Assembly (NCBI GenBank): GCA_037783545.1
Contig: JBBELK010000538.1
Coordinates: forward strand, 1-64,000
Length of the DNA: 64,000 bases
Direction of reading: 5' to 3'
Source of the DNA: Henricia sp. BOLD:AAB3569
Lineage: Eukaryota; Echinodermata; Asteroidea; Spinulosida; Echinasteridae
In this document: positions 9,491 to 20,920 of the stretch, in pieces
How the letters are laid out: each line of letters opens with the position of its first letter
Numbering within the stretch: the stretch's first letter is position 1
Position numbers and translations under genes: made by a program
The notes under the pieces: model-generated
The model's input: only the letters and a program-made list of their open reading frames with translations
The model's database searches: none
What the model was told of the DNA's origin: nothing

Positions 9491-12400
9491 TAAACTTCTA
9501 TATTGCGCACTTGTCATAAAAAATTGACAGACTTTCGCCGGGAAATGGCAGAGAAATTTCAAAGTTTAGAAAAAACTGGGTTGAGGCTTTCTGACTGCTC
9601 TCACGCAAACCGTGGCTGTCTGTACACACCTCTTTGGGGTACTCCTGAGTTGTGCGCATGCTCAGTCATTCGGACTGTCGTTAACGCACCGCAGTTTGGC
9701 TCGGCAATTTGGTCAAAGTGTGGGTCCAAACGTCGGCAAATTTGGAGGTCGGAAAATGTTCCGACGATCTTCACATTTTGCATGCCCTAAACTCTCTATA
9801 TTGCGCACTTGTCATAAAAATTGACAGACTTTCGCCGGGAAATGGCAGAGAAATTTCAAAGTTTAGAAAAAACTGGGTTGAGGCTTCCTGACTGCTCTCA
9901 CGCAAACCGTGGCTGTCTGTACACACCTCTTTGGGGTACTCCTGAGTTGTGCGCATGCTCAGTCATTCGGACTGTCGTTAACGCACCGCAGTTTGGCTCG
10001 GCAATTTGGTCAAAGTGTGGTCCAAACGTCGGCAAATTTGGAGGTCGAAAAATGTTCCGACGAACTTCAAATTTTGCATGCCCTAAACTCTCTATATTGC
10101 GCACTTGTCATAAAAAATTGACAGACTTTCGCCGGGAAATGGCAGAGAAATTCAAAGTTTAGAAAAAAACTGGGTTGAGGCTTCCTGACTGCTCTCACGC
10201 AAACCGTGGCTGTCTGTACACACCTCTTTGGGGTACTCCTGAGTTGTGCGCATGCTCAGTCATTCGGACTGTCGTTAACGCACCGCAGTTTGGCTCGGCA
10301 ATTTGGTCAAAGTGTGGTCCAAACGTCGGCAAATTTGGAGGTCGAAAAATGTTCCGACGAACTTCAAATTTCGCATGCCCTAAACTCTCTATATTGCGCA
10401 CTTGTCATAAGAAATTGACAGACTTTCGCCGGGAAATGGCAGAGAAATTTCAAAGTTTAGAAAAAACTGGGTTGAGGCTTCCTGACTGCTCTCACGCAAA
10501 CCGTGGCTGTCTGTACACACCTCTTTGGGGTACTCCTGAGTTGTGCGCATGCTCAGTCATTCGGACTGTTGTTAACGCACCGCAGTTTGGCTCGGCAATT
10601 TGGTCAAAGTGTGGTCCAAACGTCGGCAAATTTGGAGGTAGAAAAATGTTCCGACGAACTTCAAATTTTGCATGCCCTAAATTCTCTATATTGCGCACTT
10701 GTCATACACAATTAACAGACTTTCGCCGGGAAATGGCAGAGAAATTTCAAAGTTTAGAAAAAACTGGGTTGAGGCTTCCTGACTGCTCTCACGCAAACTG
10801 TGGCTGTCTGTACACACCTCTTTGGGGTACTCCTGAGTTGTGCGCATGCTCAGTCATTCGGACTGTCGTTAACGCACCGCAGTTTGGCTCGGCAATTTGG
10901 TCAAAGTGTGGTCCAAACGTCGGCAAATTTGGAGGTCGAAAAATGTTCCGACGAACTTCAAATTTTGCATGCCCTAAACTCTCTATATTGCGCACTTGTC
11001 ATACAAAATTGACAGACTTTCGCCAGGAAATGGCAGAGAAATTTCAAAGTTTAGAAAAAACTGGGTTGAGGCTTCCTGACTGCTCTCACGCAAACCGTGG
11101 CTGTCTGTACACACCTCTTTGGGTACTCCTGAGTTGTGCGCATGCTCAGTCATTCGGACTGTCGTTAACGCACCGCAGTTTGGCTCGCAATTTGGTCAAA
11201 GTGTGGTCCAAACGTCGGCAAATTTGGAGGTCGAAAAAATGTTCCGACGAACTTCAAATTTTGCATGCCCTAAACTCTCTATATTGCGCATTTGTCATAA
11301 AAAAATTGACAGACTTTCGCCGGGAAATGGCAGAGAAATTTCAAAGTTTAGAAAAAACTGGGTTGAGGCTTCCTGACTGCTCTCACGCAAACCGTGGCTG
11401 TCTGTACACACCTCTTTGGGGGTACTCCTGAGTTGTGCGCATGCTCAGTCATTCGGCCCGTCGTTAACGCACCGCAGTTTGGCTCGGCAATTTGGTCAAA
11501 GTGTGGTCCAAACGTCGGCAAATTTGGAGGTCGAAAAATGTTCCGACGAACTTCAAATTTTGCATGCCCTAAACTCTCTATATTGCGCATTTGTCATAAA
11601 AAATTGACAGACTTTCGCCGGGAAATGGCAGAGAAATTTCAAAGTTTAGAAAAAACTGGGTTGAGGCTTCCTGACTGCTCTCACGCAAACCGTGGCTGTC
11701 TGTACACACCTCTTTGGGGTACTCCTGAGTTGTGCGCATGCTCAGTCATTCGGACTGTCGTTAACGCACCGCAGTTTGGCTCGGCATTTTGGTCAAAGTG
11801 TGGTCCAAACGTCGGCAAATTTGGAGGTCGAAAAATGTTCCGACGAACTTCAAATTTTGCATGCCCTAAACTCTCTATATTGCGCACTTGTCATAAAAAA
11901 ATTGACAGACTTTCGCCGGGAAATGGCAGAGAAATTTCAAAGTTTAGAAAAAACTGGGTTGAGGCTTCCTGACTGCTCTCACGCAAACCGTGGCTGTCTG
12001 TACACACCTCTTTGGGGTACTCCTGAGTTGTGCGCATGCTCAGTCATTCGGACTGTCGTTAACGCCCCGCAGTTTGGCTCGGCAATTTGGTCAAAGTGTG
12101 GTCCAAACGTCGGCAAATTTGGAGGTCGAAAAATGTTCCGACGAACTTCAAATTTTGTATGCCCTAAACTCTCTATATTGCGCACTTGTCATAAAAAAAT
12201 TGACAGACTTTCGCCGGGAAATGGCAGAGAAATTTCAAAGTTTAGAAAAAACTGGGTTAAGGCTTCCTGACTGCTCTCACGCAAACCGTGGCTGTCTGTA
12301 CACACCTCTTTGGGGTACTCCCTGAGTTGTGCGCATGCTCAGTCATTCGGACTGTCGTTAACGCACCGCAGTTTGGCTCGGCAATTTGGTCAAAGTGTGG

Positions 12401-14134
12401 TCCAAACGTCGGCAAATTTGGAGGTCGAAAAATGTTCCGACGAACTTCAAATTTTGCATGCCCTAAACTCTCTATATTGCGCACTTGTCATAAAAAAATT
12501 GACAGACTTTCGCCGGGAAATGGCAGAGAAATTTCAAAGTTTAGAAAAAACTGGGTTGAGGCTTCCTGACTGCTCTCACGCAAACCGTGGCTGTCTGTAC
12601 ACACCTCTTTGGGGTACTCCTGAGTTGTGCGCATGCTCAGTCATTCGGACTGTCGTTAACGCACCGCAGTTTGGCTCGGCAATTTGGTCAAAGTGTGGTC
12701 CAAACGTCGGCAAATTTGGAGGTCGAAAAATGTTCCGACGAACTTCAAATTTTGCATGCCCTAAACTCTCTATATTGCGCACTTGTCATAAAAAATTGAC
12801 AGACTTTCGCCGGGAAATGGCAGAGAAATTTCAAAGTTTAGAAAAAACTGGGTTAAGGCTTCCTGACTGCTCTCACGCAAACCGTGGCTGTCTGTACACA
12901 CCTCTTTGGGGTACTCCTGAGTTGTGCGCATGCTCAGTCATTCGGACTGTCGTTAACGCACCGCAGTTTGGCTCGGCAATTTGGTCAAAGTGTGGTCCAA
13001 ACGTCGGCAAATTTGGAGGTCGAAAAATGTTCCGACGAACTTCAAATTTCGCATGCCCTAAACTCTCTATATTGCGCACTTGTCATAAGAAATTGACAGA
13101 CTTTCGCCGGGGAAATGGCAGAGAAATTTCAAAGTTTAGAAAAACTGGGTTGAGGCTTCCTGACTGCTCTCACGCAAACCGTGGCTGTCTGTACACACCT
13201 CTTTGGGGTACTCCTGAGTTGTGCGCATGCTCAGTCATTCGGACTGTCGTTAACGCACCGCAGTTTGGCTCGGCAAATTGGTCAAAGTGTGGTCCAAACG
13301 TCGGCAAATTTGGAGGTAGAAAAATGTTCCGACGAACTTCAAATTTTGCATGCCCTAAATTCTCTATATTGCGCACTTGTCATACAAAATTAACAGACTT
13401 TCGCCGGGAAATGGGAGAGAAATTTCAAAGTTTAGAAAAAACTGGGTTGAGGCTTCCTGACTGCTCTCACGCAAACTGTGGCTGTCTGTACACACCTCTT
13501 TGGGGTACTCCTGAGTTGTGCGCATGCTCAGTCATTCGGACTGTCGTTAACGCACCGCAGTTTGGCTCGGCAATTTGGTCAAAGTGTGGTCCAAACGTCG
13601 GCAAATTTGGAGGTCGAAAAATGTTCCGACGAACTTCAAATTTTGCATGCCAAACTCTCTATATTGCGCACTTGTCATAAAAAATTGACAGACTTTCGCC
13701 AGGAAATGGCAGAGAAATTTCAAAGTTTAGAAAAAACTGGGTTGAGGCTTTCCTGACTGCTCTCACGCAAACCGTGGCTGTCTGTACACACCTCTTTGGG
13801 TACTCCTGAGTTGTGCGCATGCTCAGTCATTCGGACTGTCGTTAACGCACCGCAGTTTGGCTCGGCAATTTGGTCAAAGTGTGGTCCAAACGTCGGCAAA
13901 TTTGGAGGTCGAAAAATGTTCCGACGAACTTCAAATTTTGCATGCCCTAAACTCTCTATATTGCGCATTTGTCATAAAAAAATTGACAGACTTTCGCCGG
14001 GAAATGGCAGAGAAATTTCAAAGTTTAGAAAAAACTGTTTTGAGGCTTCCTGACTGCTCTCACGCAAACCGTGGCTGTCTGTACACACCTCTTTGGGGGT
14101 ACTCCTGAGTTGTGCGCATGCTCAGTCATTCGGC
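9491..14134 (+). repeat. Satellite array block 4: indel-rich monomers and two copies of a marked cassette
   Basis: Monomers at about 9490-10170 carry several small indels and substitutions ('gtgggtcc' near 9720, 'gatcttcacat' near 9767, a five-A spacer near 9816, a lost T near 10152). A recognisable run follows: 'tttcgcatg' with 'cataagaaatt', then 'gaggtagaaa', 'aaactgtgg', 'cgccagg', 'tttgggtactcc' (three G), then the five-G monomer. It begins near 10369 and again near 13048, about 2678 bp apart (nine monomers plus five bases). The second copy is broken in its five-G monomer by the SINE at 14135. Confidence 0.93.
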
Positions 14135-14487
14135 GGTCTAGGTCATTGACTCGCAATCATAGGTGAAAACTTGGGGTTGCAGGTTCGAACCTCCCCACGG
14201 CTACGGTACCTGTGCCCTTGGGCAAGGCACTCAACCACACTTGCTCCATCCTTCGGAAGGGATGTAAAGCCGTTGGTCCAGTGTGTTAGGTAATGGAAAC
14301 GCACTCTAAAAATCCCAGAGCATTCTTTCGTGAAGAGCAAGGGGGATCATCCCCGGTGTCTCTGGCCATTTATAATTCTAATTCTTCATGGGTTTCCTCA
14401 CGCTTGCGAGTGACAGTGCAATGAGTACTATTGAGGAATCCTTGGTATGAATACCAGAAAGAAATAATAAATAATAATAATAATAAT
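14135..14487 (+). mobile_element. 5'-truncated tRNA-derived SINE with (AAT)n tail
   Basis: About 353 bp of non-satellite DNA. The head resembles a tRNA: 'ggtctaggtc' looks like a degenerate or truncated A box, 'gactcgcaatcat' like an anticodon arm, and 'ggttcgaacct' at 14182-14192 is a good B box. A body follows with 'cttgggcaaggcact' (14218-14232), a phrase I associate with the central part of several animal tRNA-SINEs. The element ends in (AAT)n, as SINE tails often do. It encodes no protein and would have relied on a partner LINE. I see no target-site duplication. Compared with the uninterrupted paralogue near 18047-18065, eight satellite bases ('ccgtcgtt') are missing at the junction. The exact 5' end is uncertain by a base or two. 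Confidence 0.85.
14182..14192 (+). promoter_or_regulatory. RNA polymerase III B box of the SINE
   Basis: ggttcgaacct fits the TFIIIC B-box consensus GGTTCGANNCC except at the last base. The upstream A box is degenerate or cut, so promoter activity of this copy is doubtful. Confidence 0.75.
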
Positions 14488-14489
14488 AA
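14464..14489 (+). repeat. (AAT)n microsatellite tail of the SINE
   Basis: Consecutive aat units with one irregular start form the 3' tail. The final 'aa' may belong to the resuming satellite ('aacgcacc'). Confidence 0.9.
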
Positions 14490-17400
14490 CGCACCGCAGT
14501 TTGGCTCGGCAATTTGGTCAAAGTGTGGTCCAAACGTCGGCAAATTTGGAGGTCGAAAAATGTTCCGACGAACTTCAAATTTTGCATCCCCTAAACTCTC
14601 TATATTGCGCATTTGTCATAAAAAATTGACAGACTTTCGCCGGGAAATGGCAGAGAAATTTCAAAGTTTAGAAAAAACTGGGTTGAGGCTTCCTGACTGC
14701 TCTCACGCAAACCGTGGCTGTCTGTACACACCTCTTTGGGGTACTCCTGAGTTGTGCGCATGCTCAGTCATTCGGACTGTCGTTAACGCACCGCAGTTTG
14801 GCTCGGCAATTTGGTCAAAGTGTGGTCCAAACGTCGGCAAATTTGGAGGTCGAAAAATGTTCCGACGAACTTCAAAATTTGCATGCCCTAAACTCTCTAT
14901 ATTGCGCACTTGTCATACAAAAATTGACAGACTTTCGCCGGGAAATGGCAGAGAAATTTCAAAGTTTAGAAAAAACTGGGTTGAGGCTTCCTGACTGCTC
15001 TCACGCAAACCGTGGCTGTCTGTACACACCTCTTTGGGGTACTCCTGAGTTGTGCGCATGCTCAGTCATTCGGACTGTCGTTAACGCCCCGCAGTTTGGC
15101 TCGGCAATTTGGTCAAAGTGTGGTCCAAACGTCGGCAAATTTGGAGGTCGAAAAATGTTCCGACGAACTTCAAATTTTGCATGCCCTAAACTCTCTATAT
15201 TGCGCACTTGTCATAAAAAATTGACAGACTTTCGCCGGGAAATGGCAGAGAAATTTCAAAGTTTAGAAAAAACTGGGTTAAGGCTTCCTGACTGCTCTCA
15301 CGCAAACCGTGGCTGTATGTACACACCTCTTTGGGGTACTCCTGAGTTGTGCGCATGCTCAGTCATTCGGACTGTCGTTAACGCACCGCAGTTTGGCTCG
15401 GCAATTTGGTCAAAGTGTGGTCCAAACGTCGGCAAATTTGGAGGTCGAAAAATGTTCCGACGAACTTCAAATTTTGCATGCCCTAAACTCTCTATATTGC
15501 GCACTTGTCATAAAAAATTGACAGACTTTCGCCGGGAAATGGCAGAGAAATTTCAAAGTTTAGAAAAAACTGGGTTGAGGCTTCCTGACTGCTCTCACGC
15601 ATACCGTGGCTGTCTGTACACACCTCTTTGGGGGTACTCCTGAGTTGTGCGCATGCTCAGTCATTCGGCCCGTCGTTAACGCACCGCAGTTTGGCTCGGC
15701 AATTTGGTCAAAGTGTGGTCCAAACGTCGGCAAATTTGGAGGTCGAAAAATGTTCCGACGAACTTCAAATTTTGCATGCCCTAAACTCTCTATATTGCGC
15801 ACTTGTCATAAAAAAATTGACAGACTTTCGCCGGGAAATGGCAGAGAAATTTCAAAGTTTAGAAAAAACTGGGTTGAGGCTTCCTGACTGCTCTCACGCA
15901 AACCGTGGCTGTCTGTACACACCTCTTTGGGGTACTCCTGAGTTGTGCGCATGCTCAGTCATTCGGACTGTCGTTAACGCACCGCAGTTTGGCTCGGCAA
16001 TTTGGTCAAAGTGTGGTCCAAACGTCGGCAAATTTGGAGGTCGAAAAATGTTCCGACGAACTTCAAATTTTGCATGCCCTAAACTCTCTATATTGCGCAC
16101 TTGTCATAAAAAATTGACAGACTTTCGCCGGGAAATGGCAGAGAAATTTCAAAGTTTAGAAAAAACTGGGTTAAGGCTTCCTGACTGCTCTCACGCAAAC
16201 CGTGGCTGTCTGTACACACCTCTTTGGGGTACTCCTGAGTTGTGCGCATGCTCAGTCATTCGGACTGTCGTTAACGCACCGCAGTTTGGCTCGGCAATTT
16301 GGTCAAAGTGTGGTCCAAACGTCGGCAAATTTGGAGGTCGAAAAATGTTCCGACGAACTTCAAATTTTGCATGCCCTAAACTCTCTATATTGCGCACTTG
16401 TCATAAAAAAATTGACAGACTTTCGCCCTGAAATGGCAGATAAATTTCAAAGTTTAGAAAAAACTGGGTTGAGGCTTCCTGACTGCTCTCACGCAAACCG
16501 TGGCTGTCTGTACACACCTCTTTGGGGGTACTCCTGAGTTGTGCGCATGCTCAGTCATTCGGCCCGTCGTTAACGCACCGCAGTTTGGCTCGGCAATTTG
16601 GTCAAAGTGTGGTCCAAACGTCGGCAAATTTGGAGGTCGAAAAATGTTCCGACGAACTTCAAATTTTGCATGCCCTAAACTCTCTATATTGCGCATTTGT
16701 CATAAAAAATTGACAGACTTTCGCCGGGAAATGGCAGATAAATTTCAAAGTTTAGAAAAAACTGGGTTGAGGCTTCCTGACTGCTCTCACGCAAACCGTG
16801 GCTGTCTGTACACACCTCTTTGGGGTACTCCTGAGTTGTGCGCATGCTCAGTCATTCGGACTGTCGTTAACGCACCGCAGTTTGGCTCGGCAATTTGGTC
16901 AAAGTGTGGTCCAAACGTCGGCAAATTTGGAGGTCGAAAAATGTTCCGACGAACTTCAAATTTTGCATGCCCTAAACTCTCTATATTGCGCACTTGTCAT
17001 AAAAAATTAACAGACTTTCGCCGGGAAATGGCAAAGAAATTTCAAAGTTTAGAAAAAAACTGGGTTGAGGCTTCCTGACTGCTCTCACGCAAACCGTGGC
17101 TGTCTGTACACACCTCTTTGGGGTACTCCTGAGTTGTGCGCATGCTCAGTCATTCGGACTGTCGTTAACGCACCGCAGTTTGGCTCGGCAATTTGGTCAA
17201 AGTGTGGTCCAAACGTCGGCAAATTTGGAGGTCGAAAAATGTTCCGACGAACTTCAAATTTTGCATGCCCTAAACTCTCTATATTGCGCACTTGTCATAA
17301 AAAAATTGACAGACTTTCGCCGGGAAATGGCAGAGAAATTTCAAAGTTTAGAAAAAACTGGGTTAAGGCTTCCTGACTGCTCTCACGCAAACCGTGGCTG

Positions 17401-20400
17401 TCTGTACACACCTCTTTGGGGTACTCCTGAGTTGTGCGCATGCTCAGTCATTCGGACTGTCGTTAACGCACCGCAGTTTGGCTCGGCAATTTGGTCAAAG
17501 TGTGGTCCAAACGTCGGCAAATTTGGAGGTCGAAAAATGTTCCGACGAACTTCAAATTTTGCATGCCCTAAACTCTCTATATTGCGCACTTGTCATAAAA
17601 AATTGACAGACTTTCGCCGGGAAATGGCAGAGAAATTTCAAAGTTTAGAAAAAACTGGGTTGAGGCTTCCTGACTGCTCTCACGCAAACCGTGGCTGTCT
17701 GTACACACCTCTTTGGGGGTACTCCTGAGTTGTGCGCATGCTCAGTCATTCGGCCCGTCGTTAACGCACCGCAGTTTGGCTCGGCAATTTGGTCAAAGTG
17801 TGGTCCAAACGTCGGCAAATTTGGAGGTCGAAAAATGTTCCGACGAACTTCAAATTTTGCATGCCCTAAACTCTCTATATTGCGCACTTGTCATAAAAAA
17901 ATTGACAGACTTTCGCCGGGAAATGGCAGAGAAATTTCAAAGTTTAGAAAAAACTGTTTTGAGGCTTCCTGACTGCTCTCACGCAAACCGTGGCTGTCTG
18001 TACACACCTCTTTGGGGGTACTCCTGAGTTGTGCGCATGCTCAGTCATTCGGCCCGTCGTTAACGCACCGCAGTTTGGCTCGGCAATTTGGTCAAAGTGT
18101 GGTCCAAACGTCGGCAAATTTGGAGGTCGAAAAATGTTCCGACGAACTTCAAATTTTGCATGCCCTAAACTCTCTATATTGCGCATTTGTCATAAAAAAT
18201 TGACAGACTTTCGCCGGGAAATGGCAGAGAAATTTCAAAGTTTAGAAAAAAACTGGGTTGAGGCTTCCTGACTGCTCTCACGCAAACCGTGGCTGTCTGT
18301 ACACACCTCTTTGGGGTACTCCTGAGTTGTGCGCATGCTCAGTCATTCGGACTGTCGTTAACGCACCGCAGTTTGGCTCGGCAATTTGGTCAAAGTGTGG
18401 TCCAAACGTCGGCAAATTTGGAGGTCGAAAAATGTTCCGACGAACTTCAAAATTTGCATGCCCTAAACTCTCTATATTGCGCACTTGTCATACAAAAATT
18501 GACAGACTTTCGCCGGGAAATGGCAGAGAAATTTCAAAGTTTAGAAAAAACTGGGTTGAGGCTTCCTGACTGCTCTCACGCAAACCGTGGCTGTCTGTAC
18601 ACACCTCTTTGGGGTACTCCTGAGTTGTGCGCATGCTCAGTCATTCGGACTGTCGTTAACGCCCCGCAGTTTGGCTCGGCAATTTGGTCAAAGTGTGGTC
18701 CAAACGTCGGCAAATTTGGAGGTCGAAAAATGTTCCGACGAACTTCAAATTTTGCATGCCCTAAACTCTCTATATTGCGCACTTGTCATAAAAAATTGAC
18801 AGACTTTCGCCGGGAAATGGCAGAGAAATTTCAAAGTTTAGAAAAAACTAGGTTAAGGCTTCCTGACTGCTCTCACGCAAACCGTGGCTGTCTGTACACA
18901 CCTCTTTGGGGTACTCCTGAGTTGTGCGCATGCTCAGTCATTCGGACTGTCGTTAACGCACCGCAGTTTGGCTCGGCAATTTGGTCAAAGTGTGGTCCAA
19001 ACGTCGGCAAATTTGGAGGTCGAAAAATGTTCCGACGAACTTCAAATTTTGCATGCCCTAAACTCTCTATATTGCGCACTTGTCATAAAAAATTGACAGA
19101 CTTTCGCCGGGAAATGGCAGAGAAATTTCAAAGTTTAGAAAAAACTGGGTTGAGGCTTCCTGACTGCTCTCACGCAAACCGTGGCTGTCTGTACACACCT
19201 CTTTGGGGGTACTCCTGAGTTGTGCGCATGCTCAGTCATTCGGCCCGTCGTTAACGCACCGCAGTTTGGCTCGGCAATTTGGTCAAAGTGTGGTCCAAAC
19301 GTCGGCAAATTTGGAGGTCGAAAAATGTTCCGACGAACTTCAAATTTTGCATGCCCTAAACTCTCTATATTGCGCACTTGTCATAAAAAAATTGACAGAC
19401 TTTCGCCGGGAAATGGCAGAGAAATTTCAAAGTTTAGAAAAAACTGGGTTGAGGCTTCCTGACTGCTCTCACGCAAACCGTGGCTGTCTGTACACACCTC
19501 TTTGGGGTACTCCTGAGTTGTGCGCATGCTCAGTCATTCGGACTGTCGTTAACGCACCGCAGTTTGGCTCGGCAATTTGGTCAAAGTGTGGTCCAAACGT
19601 CGGCAAATTTGGAGGTCGAAAAATGTTCCGACGAACTTCAAATTTTGCATGCCCTAAACTCTCTATATTGCGCACTTGTCATAAAAAATTGACAGACTTT
19701 CGCCGGGAAATGGCAGAGAAATTTCAAAGTTTAGAAAAAACTGGGTTAAGGCTTCCTGACTGCTCTCACGCAAACCGTGGCTGTCTGTACACACCTCTTT
19801 GGGGTACTCCTGAGTTGTGCGCATGCTCAGTCATTCGGACTGTCGTTAACGCACCGCAGTTTGGCTCGGCAATTTGGTCAAAGTGTGGTCCAAACGTCGG
19901 CAAATTTGGAGGTCGAAAAATGTTCCGACGAACTTCAAATTTTGCATGCCCTAAACTCTCTATATTGCGCACTTGTCATAAAAAATTGACAGACTTTCGC
20001 CCTGAAATGGCAGATAAATTTCAAAGTTTAGAAAAAACTGGGTTGAGGCTTCCTGACTGCTCTCACGCAAACCGTGGCTGTCTGTATACACCTCTTTGGG
20101 GGTACTCCTGAGTTGTGCGCATGCTCAGTCATTCGGCCCGTCGTTAACGCACCGCAGTTTGGCTCGGCAATTTGGTCAAAGTGTGGTCCAAACGTCGGCA
20201 AATTTGGAGGTCGAAAAATGTTCCGACGAACTTCAAATTTTGCATGCCCTAAACTCTCTATATTGCGCATTTGTCATAAAAAATTGACAGACTTTCGCCG
20301 GGAAATGGCAGATAAATTTCAAAGTTTAGAAAAAACTGGGTTGAGGCTTCCTGACTGCTCTCACGCAAACCGTGGCTGTCTGTACACACCTCTTTGGGGT

Positions 20401-20920
20401 ACTCCTGAGTTGTGCGCATGCTCAGTCATTCGGACTGTCGTTAACGCACCGCAGTTTGGCTCGGCAATTTGGTCAAAGTGTGGTCCAAACGTCGGCAAAT
20501 TTGGAGGTCGAAAAATGTTCCGACGAACTTCAAATTTTGCATGCCCTAAACTCTCTATATTGCGCACTTGTCATAAAAAATTAACAGACTTTCGCCGGGA
20601 AATGGCAAAGAAATTTCAAAGTTTAGAAAAAAACTGGGTTGAGGCTTCCTGACTGCTCTCACGCAAACCGTGGCTGTCTGTACACACCTCTTTGGGGTAC
20701 TCCTGAGTTGTGCGCATGCTCAGTCATTCGGACTGTCGTTAACGCACCGCAGTTTGGCTCGGCAATTTGGTCAAAGTGTGGTCCAAACGTCGGCAAATTT
20801 GGAGGTCGAAAAATGTTCCGACGAACTTCAAATTTTGCATGCCCTAAACTCTCTATATTGCGCACTTGTCATAAAAAATTGACAGACTTTCGCCGGGAAA
20901 TGGCAGAGAAATTTCAAAGT
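14488..20920 (+). repeat. Satellite array block 5: displaced duplication at 3574/3575 bp (12 monomers)
   Basis: Satellite resumes at 'aacgcacc'. Variants in 14488-17290 recur in 18063-20865: 'cttcaaaatttgc' near 14870 and 18445, 'aacgccccgcag' near 15085 and 18660, and 'gataaatttc' with 'gccctgaaatgg' near 16430 and 20005. The homology continues left of the SINE ('aactgttttgagg' near 14033 and 17953). Five-G monomers, seven-A spacers and 'gggttaagg' variants are frequent, so long frames are broken every few monomers. Segment 16.5-17.4 kb also matches 24.5-25.4 kb at offset about 8039. Confidence 0.93.

Noticed and set aside
14135..14487. Functional tRNA gene at the SINE head
   Set aside because: The acceptor stem is missing, the A box is degenerate and the anticodon arm pairs poorly. 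The tRNA-like head continues into a SINE body and an (AAT)n tail.
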